Assembly (NCBI GenBank): GCA_048013815.1
Contig: CM106585.1
Coordinates: 9,424,001 to 9,488,000, forward strand
Reading direction: 5' to 3'
Source of the DNA: Setoptus koraiensis
Taxonomy: Eukaryota; Arthropoda
Length of the DNA stretch: 64,000 nt
In this document: piece by piece, positions 25,378-37,258 of the stretch
Layout: every line of letters starts with the position of its first letter
How positions within the stretch are numbered: position 1 is the first letter of the stretch
Made by a program: the position numbers and the translations under genes
Notes under the pieces: model-generated
Told to the model about the DNA's origin: nothing
The model's database searches: none
The model's input: only the letters and a program-made list of their open reading frames with translations

Positions 25378-25953
25378 TCAGGGCGGTGGAGAACGTAACT
25401 TTCTACGAGGTAATACATTTCCTAATGAGGCCTTCGATCTCCTCTTGCGCACTTTTGAACGTTCACCAGTTTCGGTGTCCTCTTGTTTGCGTTTCTTAGC
25501 CCTGTTGAGTCTCCTCCGTGCTCTGGCAAACGAACTTTTCGATTTTTTTCTTGATTTTTTGTGACTATGTGTCCTAATCTTTCTAAGATGCCTAGCAGGT
25601 CTAATGACTTTAGTTCGAGACCTGCTCTTGCCATAGGCAACTTTCAATTTTTTAGTCAATCTTCTTTTTCTTCTTAATCTTTTCTCCTCCTCAGTTAGCT
25701 TTTTCCTAGGTGGTATAAGGAATACTTCGTCTTTGTCACTAAAAGATATGTGTGTTCTTCTTCTCCTTGATCTCTTTCCTCTTCTCTTAGTACCATTATC
25801 ACTAAGGGACGCAGCCGCAGAGGGCGAAGCTGAAGAGTTTCGCAATATCGACCTGGGCGATGAGAGATCCGAAGTGACAATAGTACCTAAATCGACAGAG
25901 GATTCGGAAGATGATCGCGTCTCTCGTGTAACGTGCGATCTCCTTCCTCGCAT
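25378..25953 (-). CDS. Basic nuclear protein with PP1-docking-like motifs
   Basis: 191 residues, extremely rich in Lys and Arg, with several stretches that would serve as nuclear or nucleolar localisation signals (KRRGKRSRRRR, EEEKRLRRKRRLTKKLK, HKKSRKKSK). The family is not recognised. Two short motifs stand out. SPRSILR fits the SILK-type [GS]IL[KR] protein phosphatase 1 docking motif. About 35 residues later THISFSD resembles an RVxF-type site, although the basic residue is not ideally placed. SILK before RVxF is the usual order in PP1 regulators. Directly after it comes a patch that looks conserved, KDEVFLIPPRKKLT. The assignment as a PP1 partner is inference. The ATG at 25953 is the first in frame; an upstream exon is possible. 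Confidence 0.6.
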   Translation of the reverse strand: MRGRRSHVTRETRSSSESSVDLGTIVTSDLSSPRSILRNSSASPSAAASLSDNGTKRRGKRSRRRRTHISFSDKDEVFLIPPRKKLTEEEKRLRRKRRLTKKLKVAYGKSRSRTKVIRPARHLRKIRTHSHKKSRKKSKSSFARARRRLNRAKKRKQEDTETGERSKVRKRRSKASLGNVLPRRKLRSPPP

Positions 25954-26547
25954 TGTCCAAATGCTGTCTACTAAACTAATTCAATAGTTGGAATGACGAT
26001 GATGTTGTATTGAAAAGGCTGCCGGACGATACATTCAATATTATACAAGCTGAGACATTCATTTCGAAGAAATGCATATGATTTGGAAATCAATTCGTAC
26101 CTTTGTTTGGCCTATGATGCTAGTTTCGGAGCTTGGCAAGATACTCAAACACAACAATAACGAAAAATTCCAACTCGGGCAACGTAATTTATCAAGCGCG
26201 TGATGTAGATAAAGACTAAACAGTATCACGCGCAATTATTTATTTGTCTGTTCAATCGGCAATGCATGCAGATAGTCTGACCTAACTTCAAATCTATTTA
26301 CAATGTACAATAAAAATCCTCTGAAATTATAAGGCAATTAGTCGCTGTAAGAACCTTGGTTGGATAATAAAACAACAATCAATGATATAGTATGTTGAAT
26401 AAACAAACTCGATTTTTGAACTGCGCGCTTGCCAACAAAGTACACCCTATATACTTTTTTGGTCGCTGTCCTTCGTCGCAAATCTTGACCACGTGATAAA
26501 CACCAAAATTTACATGTTTGCCGTAATCTCAACAGCCGGATCAAAAA
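25954..26547. other. Intergenic between two divergent genes
   Basis: AT-rich, with no frame of interest. It should carry the promoters of the basic nuclear protein gene (minus) and the SAM carrier gene (plus). Confidence 0.5.
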
Positions 26548-27478
26548 ATGCCTTCCGATGACAATGGTAGTGCTGAAGGTGATAGATCTCATCTTCGACA
26601 CGAGCAGCCGGCTTCCACGTTTCGGATAATGGTTGCGGGAGCCGTTGCAGGACTTCTTGTAGACACATCATTATTCCCCATAGACACCATCAAATCTCGA
26701 GCGCAGAGCCAAGCAGGCCTATTCGCGTCAGGGGGTTTCAGAAATATCTACAGAGGGCTCCCATCAATTCTTGTCGGGTCCATACCTAATGGTAAGGATG
26801 CGTCTCTCTATGTATACAGTGCCTCTTGACGATCCTAACAATTTATCTTTCCCATCATTATCCCTTATAGCCGCCTTGTTTTTCATCACGTATGAAACAT
26901 TTAAAGAACATCTCGGACTTTGGAATAAGAGTTATACCAGTGTAAATAATTCGCTGGCTGCTTCTATTGGAGAGCTGGTGGCTTGCGGAGTACGTGTCCC
27001 TTATGAAGTTGTTAAATTGAGAGCTCAAACTTCTTCCGTGTCTCTGAAAACTTTAAGTTTATTCAAGAAGATATTCGCGAGTGAGGGCGTGCCAGGTATC
27101 TACAGAGGCTATGTAAGCACTATTTCTAGAGAGATACCTTTCAGTATGATTCAGTATCCTATATGGGAAGGATTAAGAGAGAGGCACATGAACCACCATG
27201 GCAAGCCAGTTACCGCACTTGAATCTGCCTATTATGGATCTTTAGCTGGAGGAATAGCTGCTTTCATCACAACCCCCCTGGACGTCGCTAAAACCAGAAT
27301 CATGTTGGCTGATAGTTCAGATCGATTAGCTTCGGGTAATGTTGGCTATGCACTGAAACAAATATACTTCGAAAAAGGTGTTCTTGGCCTCTTTGCTGGT
27401 GCCTTAGCAAGAATGTTTTGGATCTCAGCCGGTGGTGCGATTTATTTAGGATCATACGAGAAAGTATTGACATTATGA
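26548..27478 (+). CDS. SLC25A26: Mitochondrial S-adenosylmethionine carrier
   Basis: Exons 26548-26791 and 26871-27478 (phase 1, 79-base intron), 283 residues. Mitochondrial carrier proteins have three repeats of two helices each. All three signature motifs are visible: PIDTIKSRAQ, PYEVVKLRAQ and PLDVAKTRIM. The sequence around the junction (SILVGSIPNAALFFITYE) and GGIAAFITTPLDVAKTRIMLAD are typical of the SAM carrier, which imports S-adenosylmethionine into the matrix for methylation. Length agrees with the human protein (274). The last 37 bases of coding sequence overlap, on the opposite strand, the coding end of the Frizzled/LDLa gene. The first plus-strand AATAAA is about 400 bases further on, so the 3' UTR probably runs deep into that gene. 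Confidence 0.93.
27441..27446 (-). terminator. Poly(A) signal overlapping the stop of the Frizzled/LDLa gene
   Basis: The minus strand reads CCT AAA TAA ATC, so AATAAA contains the stop codon. Cleavage would fall inside the last exon of SLC25A26. Confidence 0.5.
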
Positions 27479-29037
27479 TAATCAACATATGATGGGTACT
27501 CCGGGTCGGGTTGAGATTGTTGAATTTCAGGAGTGGGAGGTGGAGCGGGCGGTATATCTTCAGAAGAGTAAATAGGTTCTTCTCTACCTAAGTCAGAATC
27601 ATCATGAGTTGAGGTGGCTGGACATCTTTGATAATAGTTATTGCCGTAGGTTGAGGAGGCGCTAGTCGATGTGCCAGGCATCAAGCGACCGTAAGTTGAT
27701 TCTTGATAGATATATGTTGGAGTCGGAGGCAACGGCGGTACTAGGTTATTGTGTGGTATCATGATATTGGCAAACGGTTGTTCTGCGTGTCTGGATTCAT
27801 CATCTGAAGCAAGGATACCGTTCATGCCTACACCAGTACCACTCTTTTTGCTCTCAGAATCTTCCCTGCATGAGCGTATCGTGACAACTCCAATAAATGT
27901 TAGTATTGACACGCAAATCACAACCACCTTTATATAGTCAAAACCAGTTTGTTCTAACGGAGGTTCTGGGATTTGAGGTATTGGAGTGACTTGAGGGCAT
28001 CTAGTGGGACCCTCATCGGTGCCATCTTCACAATCCACTATTCCATTGCACAATAAATGCCTCGATAAGCATTTTTCTATGCATAGGAAAGTTTTACCGT
28101 CATCACAAGGGCAGTTTGATTCATCTTCCTCTGTCTCTTTGCAATCGACTGTTCCATCACACTTAAATTTGTGATCGATGCAGATTGGTTTAGATCTATT
28201 AGGATATTTACAATCAAATTGAGTGTCGCTACATTTTGCAAATTCGTCATATGAGTTCTTATTAAAATTAAGAGTAGCTGGCAAATCTCCGGGTAAAGTT
28301 GTGTGTGTTGAATTCTGATTGACTTGATTGTGGTCGCCGACGCACGTTGCATCTTGTTGCGGTGTGGGCAAATCTTCGCATTTCCATTTGATTAACATAG
28401 CCCCATTGTTAGTTGATTCATTCGTTGACTTACTAGTTAATTGTTCCAAATATTTTCCACATTGATTCTGTACCGATAAACAAAGATGTTTACAGGGCAA
28501 AAGAATACTAGGCGCCATTACCGTGCACTGGGGAGCAAACAATGCACACAGGAATAATTTTACGTCTTCGCTTTGTTTAAATAACCATGCAAATTTGTTT
28601 AACTCCGCAACGGCTGACTCTTGAGTTGTGTGATTAAAATGATTTTTGAATGGTCTAATAGTCATGTTCCATCCAACACCATTACATAATGGAACAAGCA
28701 TGGGATCACATGAACCTTCAGGTGGCTGGTTCACTTTTTCAAGTTCAGAGGCCATTTTCCATTCACTTTGAGGATTGAGCGATACTAATTCAAATGAACT
28801 AGAGTTAGTGCTGGCTGATATCACATGATTATTTGTAACTATTTCTACTTGTGTTGGTCGTCTCACGGCACCGTTGTCGTCGTTTATTGGCTGAGTGGCC
28901 AATGCAAACTGTTGAGCATTACATTGTATAATTGTTGTGTATAAAAGAGTTTCATGCAACAGTGTAGCGATAATAAATAAATAATAACAATGATATAAAA
29001 TCTGACGGCATGCTTTCATCTCTTGAGTTAGGAACAT
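27442..29037 (-). CDS. Single-pass membrane protein with Frizzled CRD and two LDLa domains
   Basis: A single exon of 531 residues from the ATG at 29037 (a second ATG lies at 29019). The N-terminal hydrophobic segment (ILYHCYYLFIIATLLHE) is a signal peptide or anchor. A Frizzled cysteine-rich domain spans about residues 110-220 (CDPMLVPLCNGVGWNMT; FLCALFAPQC; LPCKHLC; C-EDLP). Two LDL-receptor class A modules follow (about 269-310 and 311-347), each with an acidic calcium-binding end (DGTVDCKETEEDE, NGIVDCEDGTDEG). One membrane span (about 369-387, YIKVVVICVSILTFIGVVTI) leads to a proline- and tyrosine-rich tail of about 140 residues (PPLPPTPTYIYQES, PPAPPPTPE). The Fz-LDLa order recalls corin, but no serine protease domain follows. 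A Wnt- or lipoprotein-related receptor role is possible but not shown. Confidence 0.85.
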   Translation of the reverse strand: MFLTQEMKACRQILYHCYYLFIIATLLHETLLYTTIIQCNAQQFALATQPINDDNGAVRRPTQVEIVTNNHVISASTNSSSFELVSLNPQSEWKMASELEKVNQPPEGSCDPMLVPLCNGVGWNMTIRPFKNHFNHTTQESAVAELNKFAWLFKQSEDVKLFLCALFAPQCTVMAPSILLPCKHLCLSVQNQCGKYLEQLTSKSTNESTNNGAMLIKWKCEDLPTPQQDATCVGDHNQVNQNSTHTTLPGDLPATLNFNKNSYDEFAKCSDTQFDCKYPNRSKPICIDHKFKCDGTVDCKETEEDESNCPCDDGKTFLCIEKCLSRHLLCNGIVDCEDGTDEGPTRCPQVTPIPQIPEPPLEQTGFDYIKVVVICVSILTFIGVVTIRSCREDSESKKSGTGVGMNGILASDDESRHAEQPFANIMIPHNNLVPPLPPTPTYIYQESTYGRLMPGTSTSASSTYGNNYYQRCPATSTHDDSDLGREEPIYSSEDIPPAPPPTPEIQQSQPDPEYPSYVDYHNVNTFSYDPK

Positions 29038-29911
29038 CTTTGTTAAGCGTCGTAATAAGCTCGACTGAGAATTAATTCGCACCAACAATGTGACATCTTA
29101 TCCATTAATTACAATGATAGTGGCGATGGCGAGAGTTAATAGTGAGTATGGCGTGTGATAAAAATACAAACAATAGTGATTATCATTGTGACATCCGTAA
29201 ATTGATGGTATGTAACAACAAGTAAATAAAACAGTTGATATTGAAGATGGACATTTGTTGTGATGCTGAATGTTATTGGTGCATTTCGTCCATATTTCAA
29301 CGGTAGCCTATAGAAAGCTATTGAACACGGAATGTGCAATGTGCCGTGGACGCTTTCTCTGTGCTTGGATCAATACACACATTTGATGACAGAAATGACC
29401 AACAAGATGATGCCACACCAATACCAAACAAACAAAACAGTTTCCGACTGGGCGTGTCACTTTCAGTAAAACCAACCGCGCGGGTATATGCAGTAAGGCT
29501 GGTGCAGCGGGCGTAGAAAATACTGGCACAACCGCGACCGCGGACATACGCGGACACTAGTGATTGGCGCACCCGCAGCCGGCATGTTTTCTTGAGGCGC
29601 ATTCCGCTGTTGCTTTGTGCGCTGCTTTCGTGTGCTACCGTGTGCAACAGTGATCGATAGAATAAGAGCGTTCGCGAACCGCCAGCGAGCCTTACCGTAT
29701 TACTTCAAATTCGAACAAATTAAGGGGACGCAGACGTTTATTTTCGAGACAATTTTAATGTTTTATAGGATATATAGATACGAGACATTGTTGACATTGT
29801 TTTGTTTTTTTAGAGAAAATAAAACTAGTGACGCAAAATTTAGCTGATTATTGATTTTTTCATCGGCCTCTTGGTCGCAGAGGATGTGAAGGTGAAATTG
29901 TTGGATAAAGC
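29038..29911. other. Intergenic; CpG-bearing stretch near 29.45-29.65 kb
   Basis: No gene supported. The stretch around 29450-29650 is richer in GC and CpG than its surroundings (for example ACCGCGACCGCGGACATACGC) and may be a promoter. An AATAAA on the minus strand at about 29737-29742 could end the thymosin transcript. Confidence 0.4.
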
Positions 29912-30181
29912 TTATGAGACCAGAGTTTTCTCTTGTTCGATCTGCGTCAAACTAGGTAGAGTATTCTTTTCTTCCGTCTGAGCGGGCTTGAGTTGCTCTT
30001 TTCTGAATGATTCGATATTTTGGATGACCTGTTGTTGTTGTTTCTCATTCTTTATCTGCTCTGCTGATGGTAGAACAATTTTTTCCTCTGTTTGTGCATG
30101 CTTGAGACTGTGGTCAGCCTCGAGCTCGGCCTTGAGGCCTCCGTCGATTTTGGGTAGTTCCTCTTTGCTTGGCGAAGACAT
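29912..30181 (-). CDS. Thymosin beta / ciboulot-like actin-binding protein
   Basis: 89 residues with two thymosin-beta (WH2-like) repeats. Each has an N-terminal amphipathic helix and the LKxxxTxEK linker: LKHAQTEEK at residues 26-34 and LKPAQTEEK at 64-72, followed by IVLPSAEQIKNEK and NTLPSLTQIEQEK. These bind and sequester, or help deliver, actin monomers. The consensus LKKTET is here LKxAQT in both repeats, so the Thr before Glu is replaced while the TEEK that follows is kept. Fly ciboulot has three repeats; this gene has two. The ATG at 30181 is in good context (AACCAAAAATG). Confidence 0.92.
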   Translation of the reverse strand: MSSPSKEELPKIDGGLKAELEADHSLKHAQTEEKIVLPSAEQIKNEKQQQQVIQNIESFRKEQLKPAQTEEKNTLPSLTQIEQEKTLVS

Positions 30182-31312
30182 TTTTGGTTGCTTGATAATA
30201 TGGATTGGCGAGGTCTCTTCGATATCTAGGGATACTCGTTTGGTTGTTGTCGTTGCTGGTATGTATTGTTGGTCGGATTGAAATTAAATCTAATGTTTGA
30301 CACTAGTGCTGATACTGATGATAAAGATAATATGGTAAAGTAATTCTTGTGTACTCCAAAAAATACTGTGTGCTGTTGAGGAAGACGAAATTACAAAAGC
30401 AACTAAACTTCAATCTCTCTCTCTCTCTCGCTCTCGCAGACAGGCCAAACTCACAATTCTTCTTTCCCCCGTCCACCGCTAAAAAGTTGACTGTCTGTCC
30501 CAAGTTGTACGATTGTCTAGTTTGTGTGTGCGTTTCATGTTTGAGTCCGGTTAAGTCGTTGAAGCACACAGTTGAGTGACTCAAGAGAAGCAATAACAAC
30601 AACAAGTTGGCTGATATTGATGCTGCTGCTGCTGCTGCAGTTGCTGTTCAATTGTTTCTACATAATAATCCACCTCATAATATAGGGTGAGCACATCAAA
30701 TGGTGAAGCCATTAGCCACAACTGTGCTGTTCGATGCACATTTCGCTCTGTGCTTCACGCTGTTGGCTTAGTTTGTTCATGGCAGTGTTTGCTCAAATGC
30801 ACATTCTGTGCCCTGGTAGTGTCAACCTTTTTTGGACAACAACACACTGACGAAAGCATGCAACGTAATCCATTCAAAATGGACATTTGCTCTGCCCATC
30901 CTATATGATGATGCCGGTGGTTGTTGTGTCAGCAACTATCACACAGATGATTATGGCAAAAGCAACAGCAAAAAGGACTGCATCAACATCTGCGATAGCA
31001 ATCATCCTATCAGCCTATCTCTGGCGTACAATTTCTTCACTGGCCACTAGCTAGTTTTTTGTGCCTGTTAATGCAACACGGTGACATGTAATCCCGAGTT
31101 CTCTCCATGGTCGATAGGTGTCGCATGCCCATAAAACAATGGTATAGTGTGTGACTTTAGAGAGATAGCAATCGTTGCAGCGAACATTGCACAGAACGTA
31201 ATCCTTCGGAGTTGAAATTATCACACAAAATAACACAGGAAGAATGGGAGGAATTCTTCGAATGAATTGATTCGAGCTCTTTCTTTCGAAATTCGAATCG
31301 TTCTTTTCCCAT

Positions 31313-31356
<44 letters not shown>

Positions 31357-34300
31357 CACACACAGGATGACTCATGTAGGATCGCAAAGGTACAAGTTCG
31401 TTTGTTCGTTTGTCTGTCTGTCTAGTATTGTATTGTAGTGAAGTGTTTTCTATTCCATTCTGTTGCGTCAAGGGTAGTGTCAGGCAGGAATGGGGAAACT
31501 GTATGATAGAGCAAATAGATCAACAAACAGCCACCCAACTAGAATGGCGTCCCTGTTCTCCTGTGCAAGATATCGGAGCATAAGAGGAGAGGGGGAGGGG
31601 GCATATTATCAAGAAGATGTCGGAGCGAAAAGAAAGAAGAAGAAGAGTTGAACCGACTGAGCCGGCCAGAGTCCCGTCTCACACTAGTCCACGCCCGAGT
31701 GTTTCCCTCCCAGTGACTTTGCTGCCACTCTCAGGCACCATGACACTGCCATCGCCATAGAAGCCACAATCGCCGCTAATGGTCAGCAGTTTTAATGGAG
31801 ATATATATCGCCGAACAAGTCGGCCGGTTTTATCACGCTTTGCGAAACGCTTTATAACATTTCCAGCAGCATGCTAAAAGCATTGTGCTGCTGCTGATGC
31901 CCTTAACTGCGCTTACTTTTGCAAGAGTTGGGGCTATATCGACTATGTGTGCAATAGTAACTCTTTGTTATATCTTCCATGACCATCATCGTGGAACTCA
32001 ATTTTCCCCCCAAACGCATAGCATATAATAAACAAATCCAGCTCACTTTTTCATCTCAATCCTCGAAGCATTTCACTAAGTTTGCCGAGTGTGCTGCTGT
32101 AATCATTATCGTCGTCGTCGTCCCCGTCGTGATGGACGCTTTAGCCATACAATGGTCAGGGCTTAAAGAAGCTCTTACTATCAATGGCAACTCACAAGCC
32201 ATTGGCATCACTCTTTCACTGCACCACTACCGCCAATCCAACAATCTAATGAGGAAAACATCAGTAGCAACAACTAGAAAAGGCCATAAGATGGCAGCAG
32301 TATTGTTGCGCAAGTTTCGTTATCCGCTGACAAGAATCCGCTTGTGAGAAATTGCCCAATGCCGGTTTTGCAGTGACTCCGAGCAGCGGACTCTCTATTT
32401 TACCGATGATCACGTCGATGATCGATGAGTGATTACAGTTTAAGCTGACGTAACCACCGCAAAGACCAGCCACAAAGACAACAACAATGATAATCACACA
32501 TTCCGGCCGCTAAAAACTCCAATCGGAGCCAGTTTTGTATAATGTTGTTCCAATTTACCACTAACTTTCTGATGGCACCATTGAAAGCATTTTTAGATGA
32601 TACACAAAAAAGGAGGATGCCTTTCTCTGGACGAAAGCAAAAGTCAACTTCTTCGTTTTGTGGGAAAATATGGTATCACTTGCGGCACTGTTTTTGCGAT
32701 GAATATAGAGCCACCATGGGCATACTTCCTGCAGCACTTTCTTTGTGGTTCACGAAAGCTCATGTACAAGGATAAACAACAACTACGACACATCCAGTTT
32801 CGATACTTCATAACTGACCTGCGACGACAATTAAGTCCGGCTGTCGAGCACTTGTCTCTGCTAAGTTACAGGTTTTTTTTTGCTGACATTTCTACAGTGT
32901 CGACAGTGGTGATGACGAACATGATACGAATACATATTTTGTCTACATCATTATATCGAGTTACAAGTGCATTTGTGCTGGGTACGAAGATAAATTAGAG
33001 CAATTTTGAGATAATGTGCCTATGGATTGAGTAGAGATGTGTGTATCCTTCTGCTACTTTTAGTCTGTATCAACTAACATCCAAAGTATCCATCCGAAGA
33101 GTTTCTCTCATTGTTCTTTTGGCTCTGTTCATCTGAATTGATTGTTGTTCGGTGGCGCGCCAATGCGATGAATCAACAGTTGTAAACTGTTGATGTGCCA
33201 AGTCGAATGTTGTTGACTCCCCTCTATCGTATCCCTTGTACACAATGTACCATGGTGCTACATGTATAAACAATAGCCTTACGGTCGCCGTCTTGATAAG
33301 CTACGAATAGAACCCCAAAAATTTTGTTTTGTGCACAAGATCGAGTAGAAGTAATCTGCTTTGGTGAAGCCCTAAAAAAGCCTGTCACGATTGTATCTCC
33401 TTACTCACCTTCAAGAGAAGTTTCGCACATCGTAAATGTGCATCCCCTCGGATAAATGACCGATTAACTTTGAAAGCGTTTGCATAAGCACTAACGATCA
33501 AGTATGATTCTGTACCACTAGATGACGCTAGCGTTTCTCTTGATTGTTTCTAGACGAACACTTCAGTGAGAGCCACTGTCTATCCAGACCTTAGCCAATG
33601 TTGTGTCTTCCTGTCAGATAGTGTTGAGCGATCAACGTTAACTCGCAAGCCTATTCTGATTCGTTCACGCTCTGATAAAACTTGAGTTTCTGGTTGGCAA
33701 ACGAATTCACTTGAACAAATTCACCGGACTACTTATGCCATCATACAATGTCGCAACACTCAGTGGGTCACAAGAGTATGATAATTTGGCTCTCTGATTA
33801 TCAGTTATTGGTCTTGAAGTAGCAACATTTTGGACATTATTTTTATTGCGCAACTGAAGCTTCAATAGCTTACCTTGCAAATGATACGATTGTTGTTCAT
33901 TAAGCATGGTCACGCAGCAATACGTTGGCATTCATCAAGCCAACACAGTTGAGATTTGTTGTGCACAATAGCAGGAATAAAGTTGTCATTGCGACACTAG
34001 TTTTAGCAATCTATTGTTGGTCGCTTGAAATCTCCTCGGCCAGTCGTTAGCCGACAACATAAAACAATTGCTAGGCATCATGTGACATGAGTGCAACTAG
34101 GTATTGTTGAATTTAGAAATTGAACCAACACATCACACATGACTCATTTTTAATGTATGCAACAGCAACCTGCTGCAGCATCCTGCTATACGTAACATGT
34201 ATGTATACCTTTCTGTCGGAGATGATGATCAATGTCACCGCTGTATCAACAAATAGCTATTGTTGTTGCTGTTGCTGTTGTTGTTGGAGTAAATGTTCCA

Positions 34301-37258
34301 CCATGTCTCATTATGCTCATTTACACCACGCCGTTGTTAAAGCCATAACTAGCGGTGCCGGTAGTAAGTTGATATCTTTTGCAACAAAATTCTCCATGAA
34401 AAACTAGTAGTTTTGTCATGATTATTGTCTGGATTTGCTGGACGTTGGCCAATATTGAACAATTGCATCGCCTAGTGTTAACATTTAAACTGTCAATGTA
34501 CTTGTGATTGAATAATTACAAGATTGAAATAAGTTTCGCAACGTTTCCACTCCAGCATGCCCTTAACCTTGGCACCTGATGATATGCTTCGCATCATGCA
34601 AAAATCAGGGTTTGTGCCTGGTGATGGCAACAACGGCCAACTCACCAAAAGCCTAGCCAGGAAACAATCTAGTTATACCATTGTTTCTTCTTGTTGGCAC
34701 AGCAATGAAATTGTTGCGTAGAATTTATTTGTAGATGCAGTGCTTCCATCAACTGGAGCCAGTTTGTTGGCTTATGATGATGTCATGGAAAAAATTATTA
34801 TAATCATATTTTTCACAGCATGGACAACAGCTAAAAAGGAGAAACAATAAACAACAATCTTTAGTGCGATTGTCTAAATAGGTATATGGCTAAGTAGCCA
34901 GTGTGTGATGCCCAATTCTCTCTGTGCCTGTCAGTTGCGCTCATTAATGTCCGAATCGACAAGTCATGACAGAGATTAATGGTTGGTCTTCTTCCACTTC
35001 TCAAGCTGTTATTCATCATCATTATCTACATCGCCTGCATCGCAATCATCACGAGTATTTCATAAGCGCCTAGATGTGTTTGTAGTTATGTTCGCTCATC
35101 ATTAACAACATCATCATACAAGTTTGACAGAGCCAACATTCTATTCTATTTTGATTTGATTTATCCCATCTTTTATGTTGCTTTCATCATCATCAGCAAC
35201 TGCATCACAGTCAGCGAAGCAATTTACATTTCTCTATTTGTCCGTGATTGACTCATTGGTACACTCATGGGTCTCTCGCTGTAGAATTAACTGTGTGCTC
35301 GTTGATGTTGACCGTCATGATAATCACATCACATCGCCATCATGATTGTATATGCATATTTCGAGCTTGTTCCGGGAATCTGTGGCGTTTTCAGCACTGC
35401 TACACACCCAATTGCCGGCTAGCATTAAATAGGCAGTCGTACTTGATTCTTTCAAACAGAAGCTTCCAACGAGAAGTTCTAAATCGGCATCGCAAGCTAT
35501 TATTATTACTATTATTAGCTTCATCAGCGAGTCGGCGTTAGCATCATTTGATTTCCCTGACTCTGGTCATCGGTGAGCGGACACCGATCATGGACAACGT
35601 ACAAGTTAATCTATCATTACCAATCAGCTGTGGGCTGATCATTCAGGCAACTTGTTGCACTATTTTGTGGCGCAAAATGGAAGGCCAGAGGTGAGAGAGA
35701 AAAGAGAGGGAGAGAGAGAGAGAAAAAAATCGGCCTATCGAAGAGTGACCAATCACGACTGCATACTTTGTATGTGTGCTTGCCAACTTTATAACCTACC
35801 CAAAGTGGCTTACCAATGGATTTGTATAGTTTTTCGATCAAACGTCCAAGATTTTGGGCAAATGGTTGTTGTTGTTATTGATATTGATATTATCATCATC
35901 TGCAACGTTTACGCTAGCTGTTATCACCTATTGTTATTTTCGTTGTTGTTCGCTTTAAATCGCTCTGTGCCTTCTCTCTTAGATATTATCAAATGCCCAA
36001 GGCGACTTCAAGTATAGAATTTGATGCAAAAGAGGATTCCGAGTGGCCATTTGAATGGATTTGTCTGCGATTGTTTGCCTGATCGCTCGTTGCCGGTTGC
36101 TTGAATGTGTGTGTGTGTGTTGGTATTTTGATTTCGTGACTTGTGCAAATAAAGTAGTCCGGCGGAAGGGTAGCTACATGATAATATCATTCTCATTGAT
36201 AGGGAACATGTGAAAAATGTAGCGCAAGTTCAATGGTAGCTTGGCGATTGCATGGATAATCCATGTCTGTGAATAGTTTTAGTTGTTCTTTGGCTTTGGT
36301 GTAATGATAATAATAACAATAACAACAAAAAGATAGCATAGGTTTAGGCATGCACACATGTGGGCAAGCGAATAAATAAATTTCAATAGAGTTATGATGA
36401 TGGTACGAGATGCAAATTTTGTGATACGAGGACGGTCAAGAGAGGGAACATGCACACAACTATAGCGAACAAAATGGCTATCGAACTGAATTGGAATATC
36501 GAACAAAATGGCTTTGCGAATATATAATATCTACGCAATATTGGCCCTATTGTGTGTGCGTGTGTGTGTGTGTGTGGCTGGCGAACCAAGAGCTGGTAAT
36601 TCGGCGGCCATAATGAGCCACACACACAAGATTCGCATCAGACCATTGGGCAACCTTGTTCTATGTTTGCCCAATGGTGTTGTATTGTGCGATAAGCATC
36701 GTCGAATTAACACTAAGCTAACCGGTGCATGTGCACACTGTACGCATGCGCCAAATGAAAACTTTTATATGGCCGGTAGCTGAGAGAACAATTGAGACAA
36801 CGGCAAAGTCATGCATAATCAAGGACCGAATCAAGATTGAAAGGGGAAGGATGGGGAGCGCCGTTGCAGAGGCACATGCTGTTGCGATGGGCACACGCAC
36901 TTGCACCGTGTATTATAGGTTGCGCACACAATCAATCACATGTTGCACAAAAATGGAAAAATAAAATATTCTCCGAAGCAATTCGATTCATTCTGAGCTT
37001 ATCGTTCTTATGCCATGACATGCAAATAAATACAATCAAACCAGATAATCTATTCGTACATCAGGCCGACTAATGTGCAACAGCAACTCCATCATGACTG
37101 GCATCGCAACAGGAAGTAGTCGAGTATCCCTGTATCATCATCACGATATGAATTCAAAAAGAATTGAGCACCATGTTGTTGTGCCATTATGCACCCACTA
37201 GACGACATAGCTGTCCATTTTCAAGTTCAACGCCACAACCAACACAACTGGCCTCCAA
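30182..37258. other. Gene-poor 7 kb with microsatellites
   Basis: No coding gene is supported on either strand. Simple repeats include a TC run (30414-30436), a long CA run (31314-31364), purine-rich tracts near 31590-31650, a TTG run near 34258-34285, an AG run near 35697-35725 and a GT run near 36550-36575. Frames longer than 100 codons here have no domain and overlap low-complexity DNA. The part near 30.2-32 kb probably holds the thymosin beta promoter, and the right end the promoter of the fucosyltransferase. Confidence 0.5.
31314..31364. repeat. CA microsatellite
   Basis: About 25 CA dinucleotides with one CG interruption. It is the longest simple repeat in the window. Confidence 0.95.

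Noticed and set aside
29318-29647. Overlapping minus-strand frames of 79-109 codons in a CpG-bearing stretch
   Set aside because: No domain and a basic, Cys-rich accidental composition. More likely promoter DNA.
31979-32347. 122-codon plus-strand frame in the gene-poor 30-37 kb stretch
   Set aside because: No recognisable domain or codon pattern; surrounded by simple repeats and without convincing splice context.
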